A DNA stretch of 27,747 nucleotides from an uncultured Collinsella sp. (GCA_902465015.1 CABQLK010000026.1:1-27747), one strand, 5' to 3'. Numbered from the stretch's first letter, positions 1-7,876 are shown. Notes: generated by a model not told the origin, from the letters alone. Numbers and translations are program-made.

Positions 1-150
1 TATTTCGACAATAAGGATTGGTATGAAGGCATATACTCGCCTGAGGAATTTGATGCGATGACATCACCGCTTAATGATATCGAGAGGGCAAATGCCGAAA
101 CGATCCAGTCTTACGAACGTGCTATCGGATCTGAGTTTTTAAATCCATAA
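1..150 (+). CDS. C-terminal fragment of a YARHG-domain protein (5' end outside window)
   Basis: Frame 1 is open from the first base and ends in TAA at 148-150, giving 49 residues. The piece reads YFDNKDWYEGIYSPEEF and then an acidic helical tail ending EFLNP. An aromatic-rich YF-x-x-K-x-WY-x-G segment followed by a P-x-x-F turn is the hallmark of the C-terminal half of YARHG domains, small extracellular domains found at the C-terminus of secreted or membrane-anchored proteins in Gram-positive gut bacteria. What precedes the domain lies outside the window, so membrane anchoring cannot be tested. Base composition is clearly lower in GC than the genes that follow. The family call rests on a short but characteristic stretch. 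Confidence 0.7.
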   Translation, partial: YFDNKDWYEGIYSPEEFDAMTSPLNDIERANAETIQSYERAIGSEFLNP

Positions 151-185
151 CAAAACTTGTGGCAAAGACTAGGCAAATGAAGAAA

Positions 186-216
186 ACGGGTGCGAGTCCG
201 TCCGACCCGCACCCGT
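186..216 (-). terminator. Intrinsic terminator for trx
   Basis: A 9-bp perfect stem, ACGGGTGCG (186-194) with CGCACCCGT (208-216), encloses a 13-nt loop. Read on the minus strand it is followed by TTTTCTTC, so it fits a rho-independent terminator for the thioredoxin gene, whose stop is 112 bp away. It also sits 35 bp beyond the stop of the plus-strand YARHG gene, but the plus side has no T-run. A second 7-bp hairpin lies at 282-302 without a T-tract. Confidence 0.65.
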
Positions 217-327
217 TCACTGGGGGCTGTTTGTGATTACCATACTATCCGTGGTCGCGGGCACAGCGCCCGGCTCTCCGGTGAGCGGCGCAAAACCGCT
301 CATGGACGGCAGCACATGACCGGCGTA

Positions 328-648
328 TTACAGGTGCTTCTCAAGCAGTGCCTGCAGCCTGGCCTTGGGCAGCGCGCCAACGGAGCGGTCGATTTCCTCG
401 CCGTTCTTAAACACAATCAGCGTGGGGATGCTCATGACGCCATACTTCATGGCCAGGTCCTGGTTGTCGTCGACGTTGCACTTGGCAACGGCGAGCTTGC
501 CCGCCAGCTCATCGGCAACCTCGTCAACGATGGGCGAGAGGGATCGACAGGGCCCGCACCACGGTGCCCAAAAATCGACCAGCACGGGCAGGCTGTCGTT
601 AACGATGGAATCGAAGTTCTCGGGGGTAATCTGATTAATGTCAGCCAT
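328..648 (-). CDS. trxA: Thioredoxin
   Basis: A 106-residue classical thioredoxin, a cytosolic dithiol-disulfide oxidoreductase reduced by thioredoxin reductase. The active site WCGPC is at residues 30-34 in the expected VDFWAPWCGPC setting, and the cis-proline loop SIPT is at 73-76. The length equals a single thioredoxin domain with no signal peptide, so it acts in the cytoplasm. The frame is open to 732, but the ATG at 648 is chosen because GGAGGT lies 4 nt before it and the fold begins at MADINQITPENF; the extra upstream residues show no family similarity. It is monocistronic and divergent from the hypothetical gene at 785. Confidence 0.95.
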   Translation of the reverse strand: MADINQITPENFDSIVNDSLPVLVDFWAPWCGPCRSLSPIVDEVADELAGKLAVAKCNVDDNQDLAMKYGVMSIPTLIVFKNGEEIDRSVGALPKARLQALLEKHL

Positions 649-711
649 GGTGACCTCCATAATGCGACGCGGCTTGGCCGCGTAAAACTCAGTACGACCG
701 TGCTTATACCC

Positions 712-744
712 AGCCGCCCGCAAAGCAACCACTCGCGGGCGGCT
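712..744. other. GC-rich hairpin in the trx/785 divergent region
   Basis: AGCCGCCCGC (712-721) pairs with GCGGGCGGCT (735-744) around a 13-nt loop. On the plus strand it is followed by CTTTTAT, so it looks like a terminator, yet no plus-strand gene lies upstream. It would instead sit in the 5' leader of the trx message, or insulate the promoter at 751. Function is not clear. Confidence 0.5.
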
Positions 745-750
745 CTTTTA

Positions 751-756
751 TATAAT
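751..756 (+). promoter_or_regulatory. Candidate -10 box for the gene at 785
   Basis: A perfect TATAAT lies 28 nt before the chosen ATG at 785; no good -35 is visible 17 nt upstream. Transcription would start near 763, which excludes the upstream in-frame ATG at 755 and supports the start at 785. Confidence 0.45.
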
Positions 757-784
757 GGTGGGCACGCAAACGATTGGAGAGCGC

Positions 785-1360
785 ATGCCCACGTCACAAA
801 GCCAGAAAAAAGAAGCCATCGCCCAGGCGGCCGAGCAGGAGCTCACATCGCTTGCGGTCCGTGGCGTGCGTATCGCGGGCAACGCGTGCTCGCCGATCGT
901 GCTGGTCAAAGGCGATTTGGACGAGGCCGAGCGTTCGGGTGGCGAGCTTGCCGCCGGCCCGGATGGCGCGGCGTTGCGCAAGGCGCTTGGGGCCATCGGC
1001 TACGCGCCCGAGGATTTTTGCGTGCTGGCAAGCGTCGCCGGCGTGGGTGACGGAGCGGTCGCGGTGGGCGAGACTCTGCCGTGCGGGCTGTTCCGTGAGG
1101 CGCTTGAGGCTTTGGACCCCGAGGCGGTGCTACTGCTCGACAACAACGCGGCTGACGCCATGCGCGAGACCTACGCCGATATGCTCGTGGCGATCGATGA
1201 CTTCGACACCGCCATGCTCAAGCCCGGCTTGGTCGCCCATGTGCAGGGTCGCCGCGTGCTCGCGCTCGACGGTTTTGAGGCGGCGCTCACTGACAAAGCC
1301 GCCAAGCAGCGCATGTGGGCATACATCAAGCAGCTGACCCCGGCAGCCGCTCCGCTGTAG
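785..1360 (+). CDS. Hypothetical protein, remotely uracil-DNA-glycosylase-like
   Basis: A 191-residue soluble protein without signal peptide or membrane segment. The order of elements recalls the family 4 UDG fold: a beta-strand IVLVKGDLDEAE, then a glycine-rich turn AAGPDGAALRKALGAIGY resembling the GPAG-x-LL-x-x-L-x-x-IG segment of UDGs, and later ALDPEAVLLLDNNAADAM in place of the P-x-V-I-x-x-LG-x-x-A strand. The catalytic GE-P-G motif and the four cysteines of the Fe-S cluster are not present, so any relative would be catalytically altered. The start at 785 has GGAG 4 nt upstream; a longer frame from 755 would begin inside the -10 region. It converges on the kinase gene with an 18-bp gap. 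The family link is a weak inference. Confidence 0.6.
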   Translation: MPTSQSQKKEAIAQAAEQELTSLAVRGVRIAGNACSPIVLVKGDLDEAERSGGELAAGPDGAALRKALGAIGYAPEDFCVLASVAGVGDGAVAVGETLPCGLFREALEALDPEAVLLLDNNAADAMRETYADMLVAIDDFDTAMLKPGLVAHVQGRRVLALDGFEAALTDKAAKQRMWAYIKQLTPAAAPL

Positions 1361-1378
1361 CGAGGCTGGCGGCAGCCC

Positions 1379-2656
1379 CTACATCACGGCGCGCAGCTCA
1401 AACCGATCGCCGTTAATGCGGAACTGACAGTTGCCGTTCATGCGCTCCACGGCAAGTTTGATGCTCCTGGTGCCAAAGCCATGGCCCGCATGCCGGGTCA
1501 CGGGCATGCCGTCGACCATGCGCGGCGCGCGGTCAAACGTGTTGGAAACTAACAGCAGCAGCTGGCCGTCCTCTAATCGCAGGTCAAAGTCGACGAATCG
1601 CTTTCCCCGGGGTGCGGCGCTTGCGGCGGTGATAGCGTTTTCCAAGGCATTTGAGAGCACGCTAAACAGGTCGGCGTCACCTACGTGGATGGTTTCGGGT
1701 ACGGCGGCGCGCAGGTTGGCGGTAATGCCGTTTCTATTGATATCCGAGTTAAATGACGAAAGCGCGATGTTTACGGTCTCGTTGGCGCAGAAGCGGCGTA
1801 CGGCGGTGCGATCGCCGGCTTCGCAGAGTTCATCGATGCGTTTGAGCGCCTCGTCGGTGTGGCCCTCCTCAATTAAAGCGGCCAGGCCGCGTAGGAAGTG
1901 GCGCATATCGTGGCGAAGAATCGACAGCTCGCGCCCAGATTGACGCCAAGCCTCGAGCTCTTTGATGGCGGCGTTGTCGCGGGTTTCGAGCATCCAGCGC
2001 TCTCGCTCGGCGGTTTCCTTTTCTTCGTATTCGCGCAGGTAAACGGCAAGAAACATAAGATAGAAGGCACAGAGCGCAAATGCCAAAAACTCAACCGTTA
2101 CCACCGAGCCCGAGTGGAACAGCGTGGTGTAGACGTTGGTGGCATAGTCAAAGACGTAATAGACGAGCGGCAGGATTAAAAGGATGCCCAGCTCGGTGGT
2201 GCTTTTAATCGCCAAGCGCGGACCGATGTCGCCGGCCCAATGCATCAGGACGGCAAAGACGGCGAGTGTGGTCGCGATGCGCGCCAGATAGTACGCGATC
2301 TGAGAATCGGTTGCGGCAAATGCGGCGATGCCCATCCAATTGCTGAACTGGCAGCTCAGATAGGCACTCGTAATGCCGAGCACGGCAAGCAGTGGGCTCA
2401 GGCGGTAGCGCGCGCATAGGTAGACGGTAAGAGGCAGGTGCACGACGAGCGGATAGACCTGACGGGCAAAAAGCTCGCCGCCGACGGCATTAGCGAGGCC
2501 AAATGCGCATCCGGATACGGCACCGACCAGCACCAGTTCAAGCGCATGACGCCGGTTGATCTCGACACCGCACAGCGCCGCCGAGGCAAAGACGCCAAAG
2601 AGCAGCGTCGTGGCGTGGTGGATTGCCCAAAGGACCATTTCGACCGAGGAGACCAT
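1379..2656 (-). CDS. Membrane sensor histidine kinase, GHKL type (AgrC/LytS-like)
   Basis: A 425-residue sensor kinase. Residues 1-205 are strongly hydrophobic and hold about six membrane helices without a large extracellular loop. Residues 205-245 form a charged linker helix. The phosphoacceptor region has H249 in LRHDMRHFL, the atypical H-box of the AgrC/ComD class, followed by NALEN at 336-340 (N-box) and GHGFGTRS at 391-398 (G-box) of the HATPase_c_5 domain. It should autophosphorylate and pass phosphate to the adjacent LytTR regulator. Its ATG shares one base with the regulator's TGA (TGATG at 2658-2654), so the two are translationally coupled. The signal is unknown: such kinases often sense peptides, but no AgrD-like peptide or AgrB gene is nearby. 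Confidence 0.9.
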   Translation of the reverse strand: MVSSVEMVLWAIHHATTLLFGVFASAALCGVEINRRHALELVLVGAVSGCAFGLANAVGGELFARQVYPLVVHLPLTVYLCARYRLSPLLAVLGITSAYLSCQFSNWMGIAAFAATDSQIAYYLARIATTLAVFAVLMHWAGDIGPRLAIKSTTELGILLILPLVYYVFDYATNVYTTLFHSGSVVTVEFLAFALCAFYLMFLAVYLREYEEKETAERERWMLETRDNAAIKELEAWRQSGRELSILRHDMRHFLRGLAALIEEGHTDEALKRIDELCEAGDRTAVRRFCANETVNIALSSFNSDINRNGITANLRAAVPETIHVGDADLFSVLSNALENAITAASAAPRGKRFVDFDLRLEDGQLLLLVSNTFDRAPRMVDGMPVTRHAGHGFGTRSIKLAVERMNGNCQFRINGDRFELRAVM

Positions 2657-3378
2657 CAGTGTCTCCCACCCTCAAAGCGCACCGCAAAGTAGGCGTCTTG
2701 GAATCCCTGCTTGCAGCTGCGCGAAAGCGGGATGCACGCGCCCGAGCGCATGACGATGTCCGTGCGGTCAAAGTGATCGATATTGCGCAGGTTGACCTGG
2801 TAGCTGCGGTGGCATTTAAAGAAGGTGGCATTTTGCGCCAAACGGTCCTCGACGCTGCGGAACGACTCGAGTGCCTCGATATCGCGTCCGTCGCGCAGGT
2901 GGAAGACCACGTGCTTGTTGCGCGCCTCGGCATATTCGATGTCGGACAGGCGCAGGGCGTGGTAACCAAAGGACGTTTTGATCACGAGCTCGTCGGTTGC
3001 CGGCGGGCGCATGCTCGAAAGCTCGTCGAGTAGCTGTGCCAGGCGTTCGTAAGACACGGGCTTGAGCAGATAATCGAAGGCGCGGACCTCGTAGGACTCC
3101 AGTGCAAACTCGGGCGATGAGGTGAGAAACACCAGACGCACGGCGGTATCGGCCTGGCGCAATTCGCGCGCGGTGTCCATGCCGTTGACGAGCGGCATGA
3201 TCATGTCGAGCAGAATGATGTCGGCGCGCGATGCGGCATGGCGGGCCAGCAGGTCCTCGCCGCGCGTGACGAGCGCAACGTCGACCGCCGTGCCCGTCTC
3301 GGTCGACCAACGGTCGATCATCCGGTGCAGTCTATCTAGAAAAGCGACATCATCGTCGCAGGCAATAATCTTGAGCAT
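2656..3378 (-). CDS. LytTR-family response regulator
   Basis: A 240-residue two-domain regulator. The receiver domain covers residues 1-120, with the acidic pocket at D8-D10, phosphoacceptor D58 in DIILLDMIMP, the switch threonine in VFLTSSPE and K106 in DYLLKPVS. The C-terminal half (about 135-235) is a LytTR DNA-binding domain, seen in FGYHALRLSDIEYAEARNKHVVFHL and FFKCHRSYQVNLRNID. Such regulators bind imperfect direct repeats and often control bacteriocin, quorum or envelope genes. It is the first gene of a two-gene operon with the kinase; the ATG at 3378 follows a GGGGG ribosome site. Its targets cannot be seen here. Confidence 0.93.
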   Translation of the reverse strand: MLKIIACDDDVAFLDRLHRMIDRWSTETGTAVDVALVTRGEDLLARHAASRADIILLDMIMPLVNGMDTARELRQADTAVRLVFLTSSPEFALESYEVRAFDYLLKPVSYERLAQLLDELSSMRPPATDELVIKTSFGYHALRLSDIEYAEARNKHVVFHLRDGRDIEALESFRSVEDRLAQNATFFKCHRSYQVNLRNIDHFDRTDIVMRSGACIPLSRSCKQGFQDAYFAVRFEGGRH

Positions 3379-3585
3379 TCGGCCCCCTTAAGTAGTTCGA
3401 TTTTGCCACATCGGGCACGCGCCGCTTGCGGGGGTGCGGACCGTTTGCGCCCCACGGCGTGCAACTCGCGCCAAGCGGTATTGCGGTGGCGAAAGATGCC
3501 TCCTGCGCCATCGAGAGCTCAGCTATCCTCAGCTTGCCAGTTCGAAAATGGACCCGCCGCATGATTGAATCTTTATTTCAACTTT

Positions 3586-3629
3586 ACACCTGGCTTTACA
3601 GCTGTCTTGTCAGCTGTAAAGCCAGGTGT
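3586..3629. promoter_or_regulatory. Perfect 19-bp-arm palindrome, candidate NiaR operator
   Basis: ACACCTGGCTTTACAGCTG (3586-3604) is repeated exactly in inverse orientation at 3611-3629 around TCTTGT. It is not a terminator, as neither side has a T-run. The innermost part, CTGTCTTGTCAG, resembles the niacin repressor boxes I recall for Firmicutes (TGTCTTGACA cores). It lies 42 bp before nadA and overlaps a candidate promoter. The last gene of the operon encodes NiaR, so autoregulated NAD synthesis is the natural reading. The match to the NiaR box is from memory. Confidence 0.75.
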
Positions 3630-3635
3630 CATACT
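3607..3635 (+). promoter_or_regulatory. Candidate nadA promoter
   Basis: TTGTCA (3607-3612) and CATACT (3630-3635) are separated by exactly 17 nt, which would start the transcript near 3642. The -35 element and spacer lie inside the palindrome, so a bound repressor would block RNA polymerase directly. Confidence 0.45.
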
Positions 3636-3670
3636 AAAGCCCCAAGATTCGCCAAAAGAGAGGGGCCTTG

Positions 3671-4696
3671 ATGGCACAGAGCGCGAACATGGATGCATCG
3701 GAGCTTGCACGCGATATCGCGGCCGGCCTAGCATCGGCAACGACGGCAACGGAGCGCGCGGCACTGGTGCCTGCAGAGCTCGTCGAGGCCATTCAGCAAC
3801 TAAAAACCCAACGTGACGCGGTGATCCTGGCACACTACTATGTGGCGCCCGAGGTCCAAGCTGTTGCCGATTACGTCGGCGATAGCTTCTACCTGGCAAA
3901 GCTCGCCAAGAGCCTTCCGCAGCAGACGATCGTGCTGTGCGGCGTGGAGTTTATGGGCGAGAGCGCCAAGCTGCTCAACCCCACCAAGACCGTGCTGCTG
4001 CCCGAGCCGGGCGCGGATTGCCCCATGGCTCATATGGTCAAGCGCGAGACGGTCGACGCTGCCCGCGCCGAGTACGGCGACGACCTGGCCGTGGTGTGCT
4101 ACGTCAACTCCACGGTCGAGATCAAGAGCTGGAGCGACGTGTGCGTTACCAGCTCTAACGCCGTCAAGATTGTCTCCGAGCTGCCGCAGCAGCACATCTT
4201 GTTCATTCCCGACCAGAACCTGGGCCGCTTTGTGGCCGAGCAGGTGCCCCAAAAGCACGTCATCCTCAACAACGGCTACTGCCCGCGTCATCACATCATC
4301 ACCGTCGAGCAGATCGTCGACGCGCAGGAGGCACACCCCGACGCGCTCGTGCTGGCGCACCCCGAGTGCAAGGCCGACGTCCTGGCCGAGGCCGACTACA
4401 TCGGCTCCACCGCCGGCATCATCAAGTATGCCGAGGAGTCGGACGCCAGCGAGTTCATCATCGTGACGGTCCATGGCGTGCTCTACGAACTCGAGCGCCG
4501 CTGCCAGGGCACCGGCAAAAAGTTCTACTTCCCCGCGGTGCAGCCCACCTGCGTCAACATGGATCTCATCACGCTCGAAAAACTCGTGCGCTGCCTGGAG
4601 ACGGGTGAGGGCGAGGTGCAGATCGGCGTGTCGGACGAGGCCGCCGACCAGGCCAAACTTACGCTCGACCGCATGCTCGAGTACGCGGCGCGTTAG
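3671..4696 (+). CDS. nadA: Quinolinate synthase
   Basis: NadA condenses iminoaspartate with dihydroxyacetone phosphate to quinolinate, the second step of NAD synthesis from aspartate, using an oxygen-sensitive [4Fe-4S] cluster. The 341-residue protein has the three cluster cysteines in their family settings: C90 in VLCGVEFMGESAK, C204 in NNGYCPRHH and C294 in QPTCVNMDLITLEKL. VILAHYY (51-57), YVNSTVEIK, CVTSSNA and LAHPEC are further signatures. The length fits the long NadA form. The ATG at 3671 is preferred over the TTG directly before it, with GAGAGGGG as ribosome site. It is the first gene of the operon; a 56-bp gap with a palindrome separates it from nadB. Confidence 0.97.
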   Translation: MAQSANMDASELARDIAAGLASATTATERAALVPAELVEAIQQLKTQRDAVILAHYYVAPEVQAVADYVGDSFYLAKLAKSLPQQTIVLCGVEFMGESAKLLNPTKTVLLPEPGADCPMAHMVKRETVDAARAEYGDDLAVVCYVNSTVEIKSWSDVCVTSSNAVKIVSELPQQHILFIPDQNLGRFVAEQVPQKHVILNNGYCPRHHIITVEQIVDAQEAHPDALVLAHPECKADVLAEADYIGSTAGIIKYAEESDASEFIIVTVHGVLYELERRCQGTGKKFYFPAVQPTCVNMDLITLEKLVRCLETGEGEVQIGVSDEAADQAKLTLDRMLEYAAR

Positions 4697-4700
4697 AACG

Positions 4701-4733
4701 ATGTGACATGAGGGGCAGTCCCTTATGCCACAT
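4701..4733. repeat. Palindromic element between nadA and nadB (GGGAC-core family)
   Basis: A 33-nt imperfect palindrome has arms ATGTGACAT and ATGCCACAT, an inner AGGG/TCCCT stem and a 3-nt loop CAG; one mismatch (A4706/C4728) interrupts about 14 paired bases. It contains the GGGGCAGTCCC core also found in the other palindromes of this window. It has no T-run, so it should not terminate. It precedes the nadB ribosome site and could stabilise or partition the message. Confidence 0.6.
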
Positions 4734-4752
4734 TACAAAGGAGAGGATTCCT

Positions 4753-6129
4753 GTGGAAACCAAGCAATACCCCGATATGGAGTGCGACGTCGTCATTGCC
4801 GGCTGCGGCGTGGCGGGCCTGTACGCAGCTCTCAACTTGCCGACGAGCACGCGCGTGATCATGCTTTCCAAGGGCGCCGTCGATGAGTGCGATTCGATGC
4901 TCGCGCAGGGCGGCATTTGTGTGCTGCCCGAAGGCTCGGACTACGATGCCTTCCTTGAGGACACCATGCACGCCGGCCATTACGAGAACCGCCGCGAGAG
5001 TGTTGACATCATGATTCGCTCGAGCCGCTCGGTCATCAACGACCTGCTGGCCATGGGCGTGGACTTTGAGCGTAAGGCCGACGGCAGCCTCGACTTTACC
5101 CGCGAGGGCGCGCACAGCCGCCCGCGCATCGCCTTCCATGCCGATATTACGGGCAAGGAGATTACGACCAAGCTGCTCCAGGCTGTTCGCAAGCTGGATA
5201 ACGTGCAGATTCTCGAGCACGTGGCCATGACCGACATCCTGACCGCCGAGCGCGATGGCGCCACGGTGTGCACCGGCGTCGTCGCCGTAGCCGTGGACGA
5301 GGACGATTCAGCTCGCCCCGCCGACGAGCTGGCAAATGCCGCCGAGGGCGTGCGTGCCGGTAAGCCGTTTAAGATCCATGCCCGCCATACGCTGTGGGCA
5401 ACGGGCGGTATCGGTGGCGTGTACGACCACTCGACCAACTACCCGCAGCTCACCGGCGACGCCTGCTACATCGCGCAGGAGCACGGCATCACGATGGAGC
5501 ACCTGGACTACGTGCAGATCCACCCCACGGGCCTGTTCTCGCCGCAGCCGGGTCGCACGTTCCTGATCAGCGAAAGCTGCCGCGGCGAGGGCGCGATTCT
5601 GCTCAATGCCGCCGGCGAGCGCTTTACCGACGAGTTGCAGCCGCGCGACGTTGTCGCCGCCGCCATCCGCGAGCAGATGAGGCAGGACGGCACCGAGCAC
5701 GAGTGGCTGAGCTTTGCCCCCGTCGAGCGCGACGTGGTGACCGGGCACTTTGCCAATATCCGCGCGCGCTGCCTGGAGGACGGCCGCGACATCCTGGACG
5801 AGCCCATTCCCGTCACTCCCACGCAGCACTACTTTATGGGCGGCGTATGGGTCGACAAGGACGGCCGCACCTCGATGCCCGAGCTCTACGCCGCCGGCGA
5901 GACGGCCTGCAATGGCGTGCACGGCAAGAACCGCCTGGCTTCTAACAGCCTGCTCGAGTCTCTGGTTTGGGGCCGCCGCGCTGCTTGGCGTATGCGCACC
6001 GGCGAGTCGCTTGCCGTGGAGCAGGCGGGCGAGCCCGTGCTCGATGGACGCCATCGCGCCCTGAGTTCCGATACCCTTGCAATCGATGATCTGGCCCGTG
6101 CCGCCGGCACGCAGGCCGTGGAGGAGTAG
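4753..6129 (+). CDS. nadB: L-aspartate oxidase
   Basis: NadB oxidises L-aspartate to iminoaspartate with FAD and hands it to NadA; in anaerobes fumarate is the likely electron acceptor. Seen in the 458-residue protein: the Rossmann dinucleotide motif GCGVAG at 17-22, AQGGI at 51-55, the active-site stretch TREGAHSRPRIAFHADITGKEI around 116-137, IHPTG, and NGVHGKNRLASNSLLESLVWGRRAA binding FAD. It is roughly 70-80 residues shorter than the E. coli enzyme because the C-terminal helical domain is reduced. The GTG at 4753 follows AAAGGAGAGG; an ATG at 4708 is in frame but would place the intergenic palindrome inside the coding region. It is 3 bp from nadC. Confidence 0.95.
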   Translation: METKQYPDMECDVVIAGCGVAGLYAALNLPTSTRVIMLSKGAVDECDSMLAQGGICVLPEGSDYDAFLEDTMHAGHYENRRESVDIMIRSSRSVINDLLAMGVDFERKADGSLDFTREGAHSRPRIAFHADITGKEITTKLLQAVRKLDNVQILEHVAMTDILTAERDGATVCTGVVAVAVDEDDSARPADELANAAEGVRAGKPFKIHARHTLWATGGIGGVYDHSTNYPQLTGDACYIAQEHGITMEHLDYVQIHPTGLFSPQPGRTFLISESCRGEGAILLNAAGERFTDELQPRDVVAAAIREQMRQDGTEHEWLSFAPVERDVVTGHFANIRARCLEDGRDILDEPIPVTPTQHYFMGGVWVDKDGRTSMPELYAAGETACNGVHGKNRLASNSLLESLVWGRRAAWRMRTGESLAVEQAGEPVLDGRHRALSSDTLAIDDLARAAGTQAVEE

Positions 6130-6132
6130 ACC

Positions 6133-6993
6133 ATGAATCCCATTACCATGAAGCTCGTCGTCGATGATCTGATTTTGCAGGCTCTGCGCGAGGACATCAC
6201 GTTTGAGGACGTGAGTACGGCGAGCGTGTGCCCCACGGCGCGCCCCGCTACCGTTGAGCTCATCGCCAAGGCCGACGGCGTTATCGCCGGCCTGGACGTA
6301 TTCGCCCGCACCTTTGAGCTGCTGGATCCGCAGAGCTCCGTGTTGTTCGATGTCGCGGACGGCGACGAGGTACACGCTGGCGACCATGTGGGCCAGGTGC
6401 GCGGCGACGCGCGCGTGCTGCTTTCGGGCGAGCGCGTGGCGCTCAACTACCTGCAGCGCATGAGCGGCATCGCCACTTACACGCATCGGATGGCGGCTGC
6501 GCTCGAGGGCACCAAGACCGTGCTTGTCGACACGCGCAAGACCACGCCGGGCATGCGCGTCTTCGAGAAGGCCGCAGTCGAAATCGGCGGCGGCAGCAAC
6601 CACCGCTATAACCTGTCGACGGCTGTCATGCTCAAGGACAACCACATCGACGCCGCCGGTGGCGTGGCACGCGCGATTGAGATGGCGCGCGCCCATGCGT
6701 CGTTTACCACGACGGTCGAGATCGAGTGCGAGAACCTGGACATGGTGCGCGAGGCAGTTGAGGCCGGCGCCGATATCATCATGCTCGACAACATGACCCA
6801 CGACGACATGGCCGCCGCCATCGAGCTTATCGCCGGTCGCGCCAAGACCGAGTGCTCGGGCAACGTGGACGCCAACAATATTCGCGCGCTCGCCGACCTG
6901 GGCGTTGACTTTATCAGCTCGGGGGCGTTGACGCACTCTGCGCCGATTCTCGACCTCTCGCTTAAGCACCTGCGTCTGCTGGACGGTAAATAA
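6133..6993 (+). CDS. nadC: Nicotinate-nucleotide pyrophosphorylase (carboxylating), QPRTase
   Basis: NadC joins quinolinate with PRPP and decarboxylates it to nicotinate mononucleotide, closing the pathway started by NadB and NadA. The 286-residue protein shows LNYLQRMSGIAT at 104-115, DTRKTTPGMR at 133-142, GGGSNHRYNL at 152-161, LKDNH at 167-171, VEIECEN and IMLDNM, which form the quinolinate and PRPP pocket of this type II phosphoribosyltransferase. The ATG at 6133 lies 3 bp after the nadB stop. The stop TAA shares its last A with the niaR ATG (6993), so the repressor is translationally coupled to the pathway. Confidence 0.97.
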   Translation: MNPITMKLVVDDLILQALREDITFEDVSTASVCPTARPATVELIAKADGVIAGLDVFARTFELLDPQSSVLFDVADGDEVHAGDHVGQVRGDARVLLSGERVALNYLQRMSGIATYTHRMAAALEGTKTVLVDTRKTTPGMRVFEKAAVEIGGGSNHRYNLSTAVMLKDNHIDAAGGVARAIEMARAHASFTTTVEIECENLDMVREAVEAGADIIMLDNMTHDDMAAAIELIAGRAKTECSGNVDANNIRALADLGVDFISSGALTHSAPILDLSLKHLRLLDGK

Positions 6994-7538
6994 TGGACGC
7001 CCGCGAGCGTCGCCGTGCCATCATGGCCGTGCTCGAGAGAGCCAAAGGTCCCGTCTCGGGCAGCGCGCTTGCCCGCGAGGTGGGCGTGAGCCGTCAGGTC
7101 GTGGTGCAGGACATCGCCCTGCTGCGCGCCGACGGGCACGATATCGTCGCCACCAATCGCGGCTATGTACTACAGGAGGCGCCGAGCAGCCCGGCTGTGC
7201 CCACGCGTCTGGTCAAGGTGCGCCATGGCGTGGAGCAGGCGGGCGATGAGCTCACGAGTATCGTCGACGCCGGCGGCGCCGTGCTCAACGTGATCGTCAA
7301 TCACCGCGTGTACGGCAAGATCACGGCCGACCTGGACATCCGCAATCGTCGCGATGTTGAGCGCTACCTGCACGATATCGAGAGCGGCAAGAGCTTTCCG
7401 CTGCTAACGGTAACCAGCGGCTATCACTTCCACCGCATCGCGGCAGAAGACGAGCAAACCCTCGACGAGATCGAGGCCATGCTCAAGGAGAAGGGCTACC
7501 TGGCAGACCTCATGCCCTACGAAGACGACCTGTCCTAG
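6993..7538 (+). CDS. niaR: Niacin-responsive repressor NiaR (HTH_11 + 3H domain)
   Basis: A 181-residue transcription factor. Residues 5-60 are a winged helix-turn-helix (VSGSALAREVGVSRQVVVQDIALLRADGHDI). Residues 72-175 are the 3H domain, with H78 in VRHGV, E86, H104 in VNHRVYG, and H145 and H147 in SGYHFHR. H78, E86, H145 and H147 match in spacing the metal ligands I recall from the Thermotoga homologue. The family senses nicotinic acid and represses NAD synthesis and niacin uptake genes. Being last in nadABC-niaR, with a palindrome at the operon promoter, it very likely controls its own operon. A niacin transporter target is not in this window. Confidence 0.93.
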   Translation: MDARERRRAIMAVLERAKGPVSGSALAREVGVSRQVVVQDIALLRADGHDIVATNRGYVLQEAPSSPAVPTRLVKVRHGVEQAGDELTSIVDAGGAVLNVIVNHRVYGKITADLDIRNRRDVERYLHDIESGKSFPLLTVTSGYHFHRIAAEDEQTLDEIEAMLKEKGYLADLMPYEDDLS

Positions 7539-7551
7539 TAACGACGAATGC

Positions 7552-7590
7552 AAAAGGAGGCCTCCGCGGCGATGCGGAGGCCTCCTTTTT
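7552..7590. terminator. Strong bidirectional terminator between niaR and the ferredoxin gene
   Basis: AGGAGGCCTCCGC (7555-7567) pairs perfectly with GCGGAGGCCTCCT (7574-7586) around GGCGAT. The stem is flanked by AAAA on the left and TTTTT on the right, so it ends transcription from both sides. It lies 14 bp after the niaR stop and 40 bp beyond the ferredoxin stop. Confidence 0.93.
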
Positions 7591-7629
7591 GTGCACGGTG
7601 TACTTGTGAGTGTGCAAGTGGGGGAGTTG

Positions 7630-7815
7630 TTACTCCTCGACGATCTCGGTGATCGCACCGGCGGGGCAAGCGTCCTGGCAAGCGCCACAGGCGACGCAGG
7701 AGTCCTCGTCAGCGACGGTAGCGACGTCCTGGAGCTCCAGAACGCCAGCGGGGCAGGAGTCGACGCAAACGCCACAAGCGATGCACTCGTCGGCATCAAT
7801 TACGGGATGAGCCAT
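7630..7815 (-). CDS. 2[4Fe-4S] ferredoxin
   Basis: A 61-residue clostridial-type ferredoxin, a low-potential cytosolic electron carrier. Both cluster motifs are complete: C11-x2-C14-x2-C17-x3-CP (21-22) and C40-x2-C43-x2-C46-x3-CP (50-51). The internal duplication is plain in CIACGVCVDSCPAG and CVACGACQDACPAG. The ATG at 7815 has GAGAGGAAA upstream; the frame stays open to 7881, but that part overlaps the candidate promoter. It is monocistronic. Possible partners include pyruvate:ferredoxin oxidoreductase, hydrogenases, or flavoproteins such as the one at 24249. Confidence 0.96.
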   Translation of the reverse strand: MAHPVIDADECIACGVCVDSCPAGVLELQDVATVADEDSCVACGACQDACPAGAITEIVEE

Positions 7816-7876
7816 GGTAGTTTCCTCTCTGTTGACCGACGCTACAGGCGATGCGCGCCGGTTTGATTCGGGCAAA

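Noticed and set aside
3586..3629. Terminator upstream of nadA
   Set aside because: The palindrome has no T-run on either strand and overlaps a plausible promoter; operator fits better.
5308..6969. A 553-codon minus-strand frame across nadB and nadC
   Set aside because: It spans two well recognised genes on the opposite strand and has no recognisable product.
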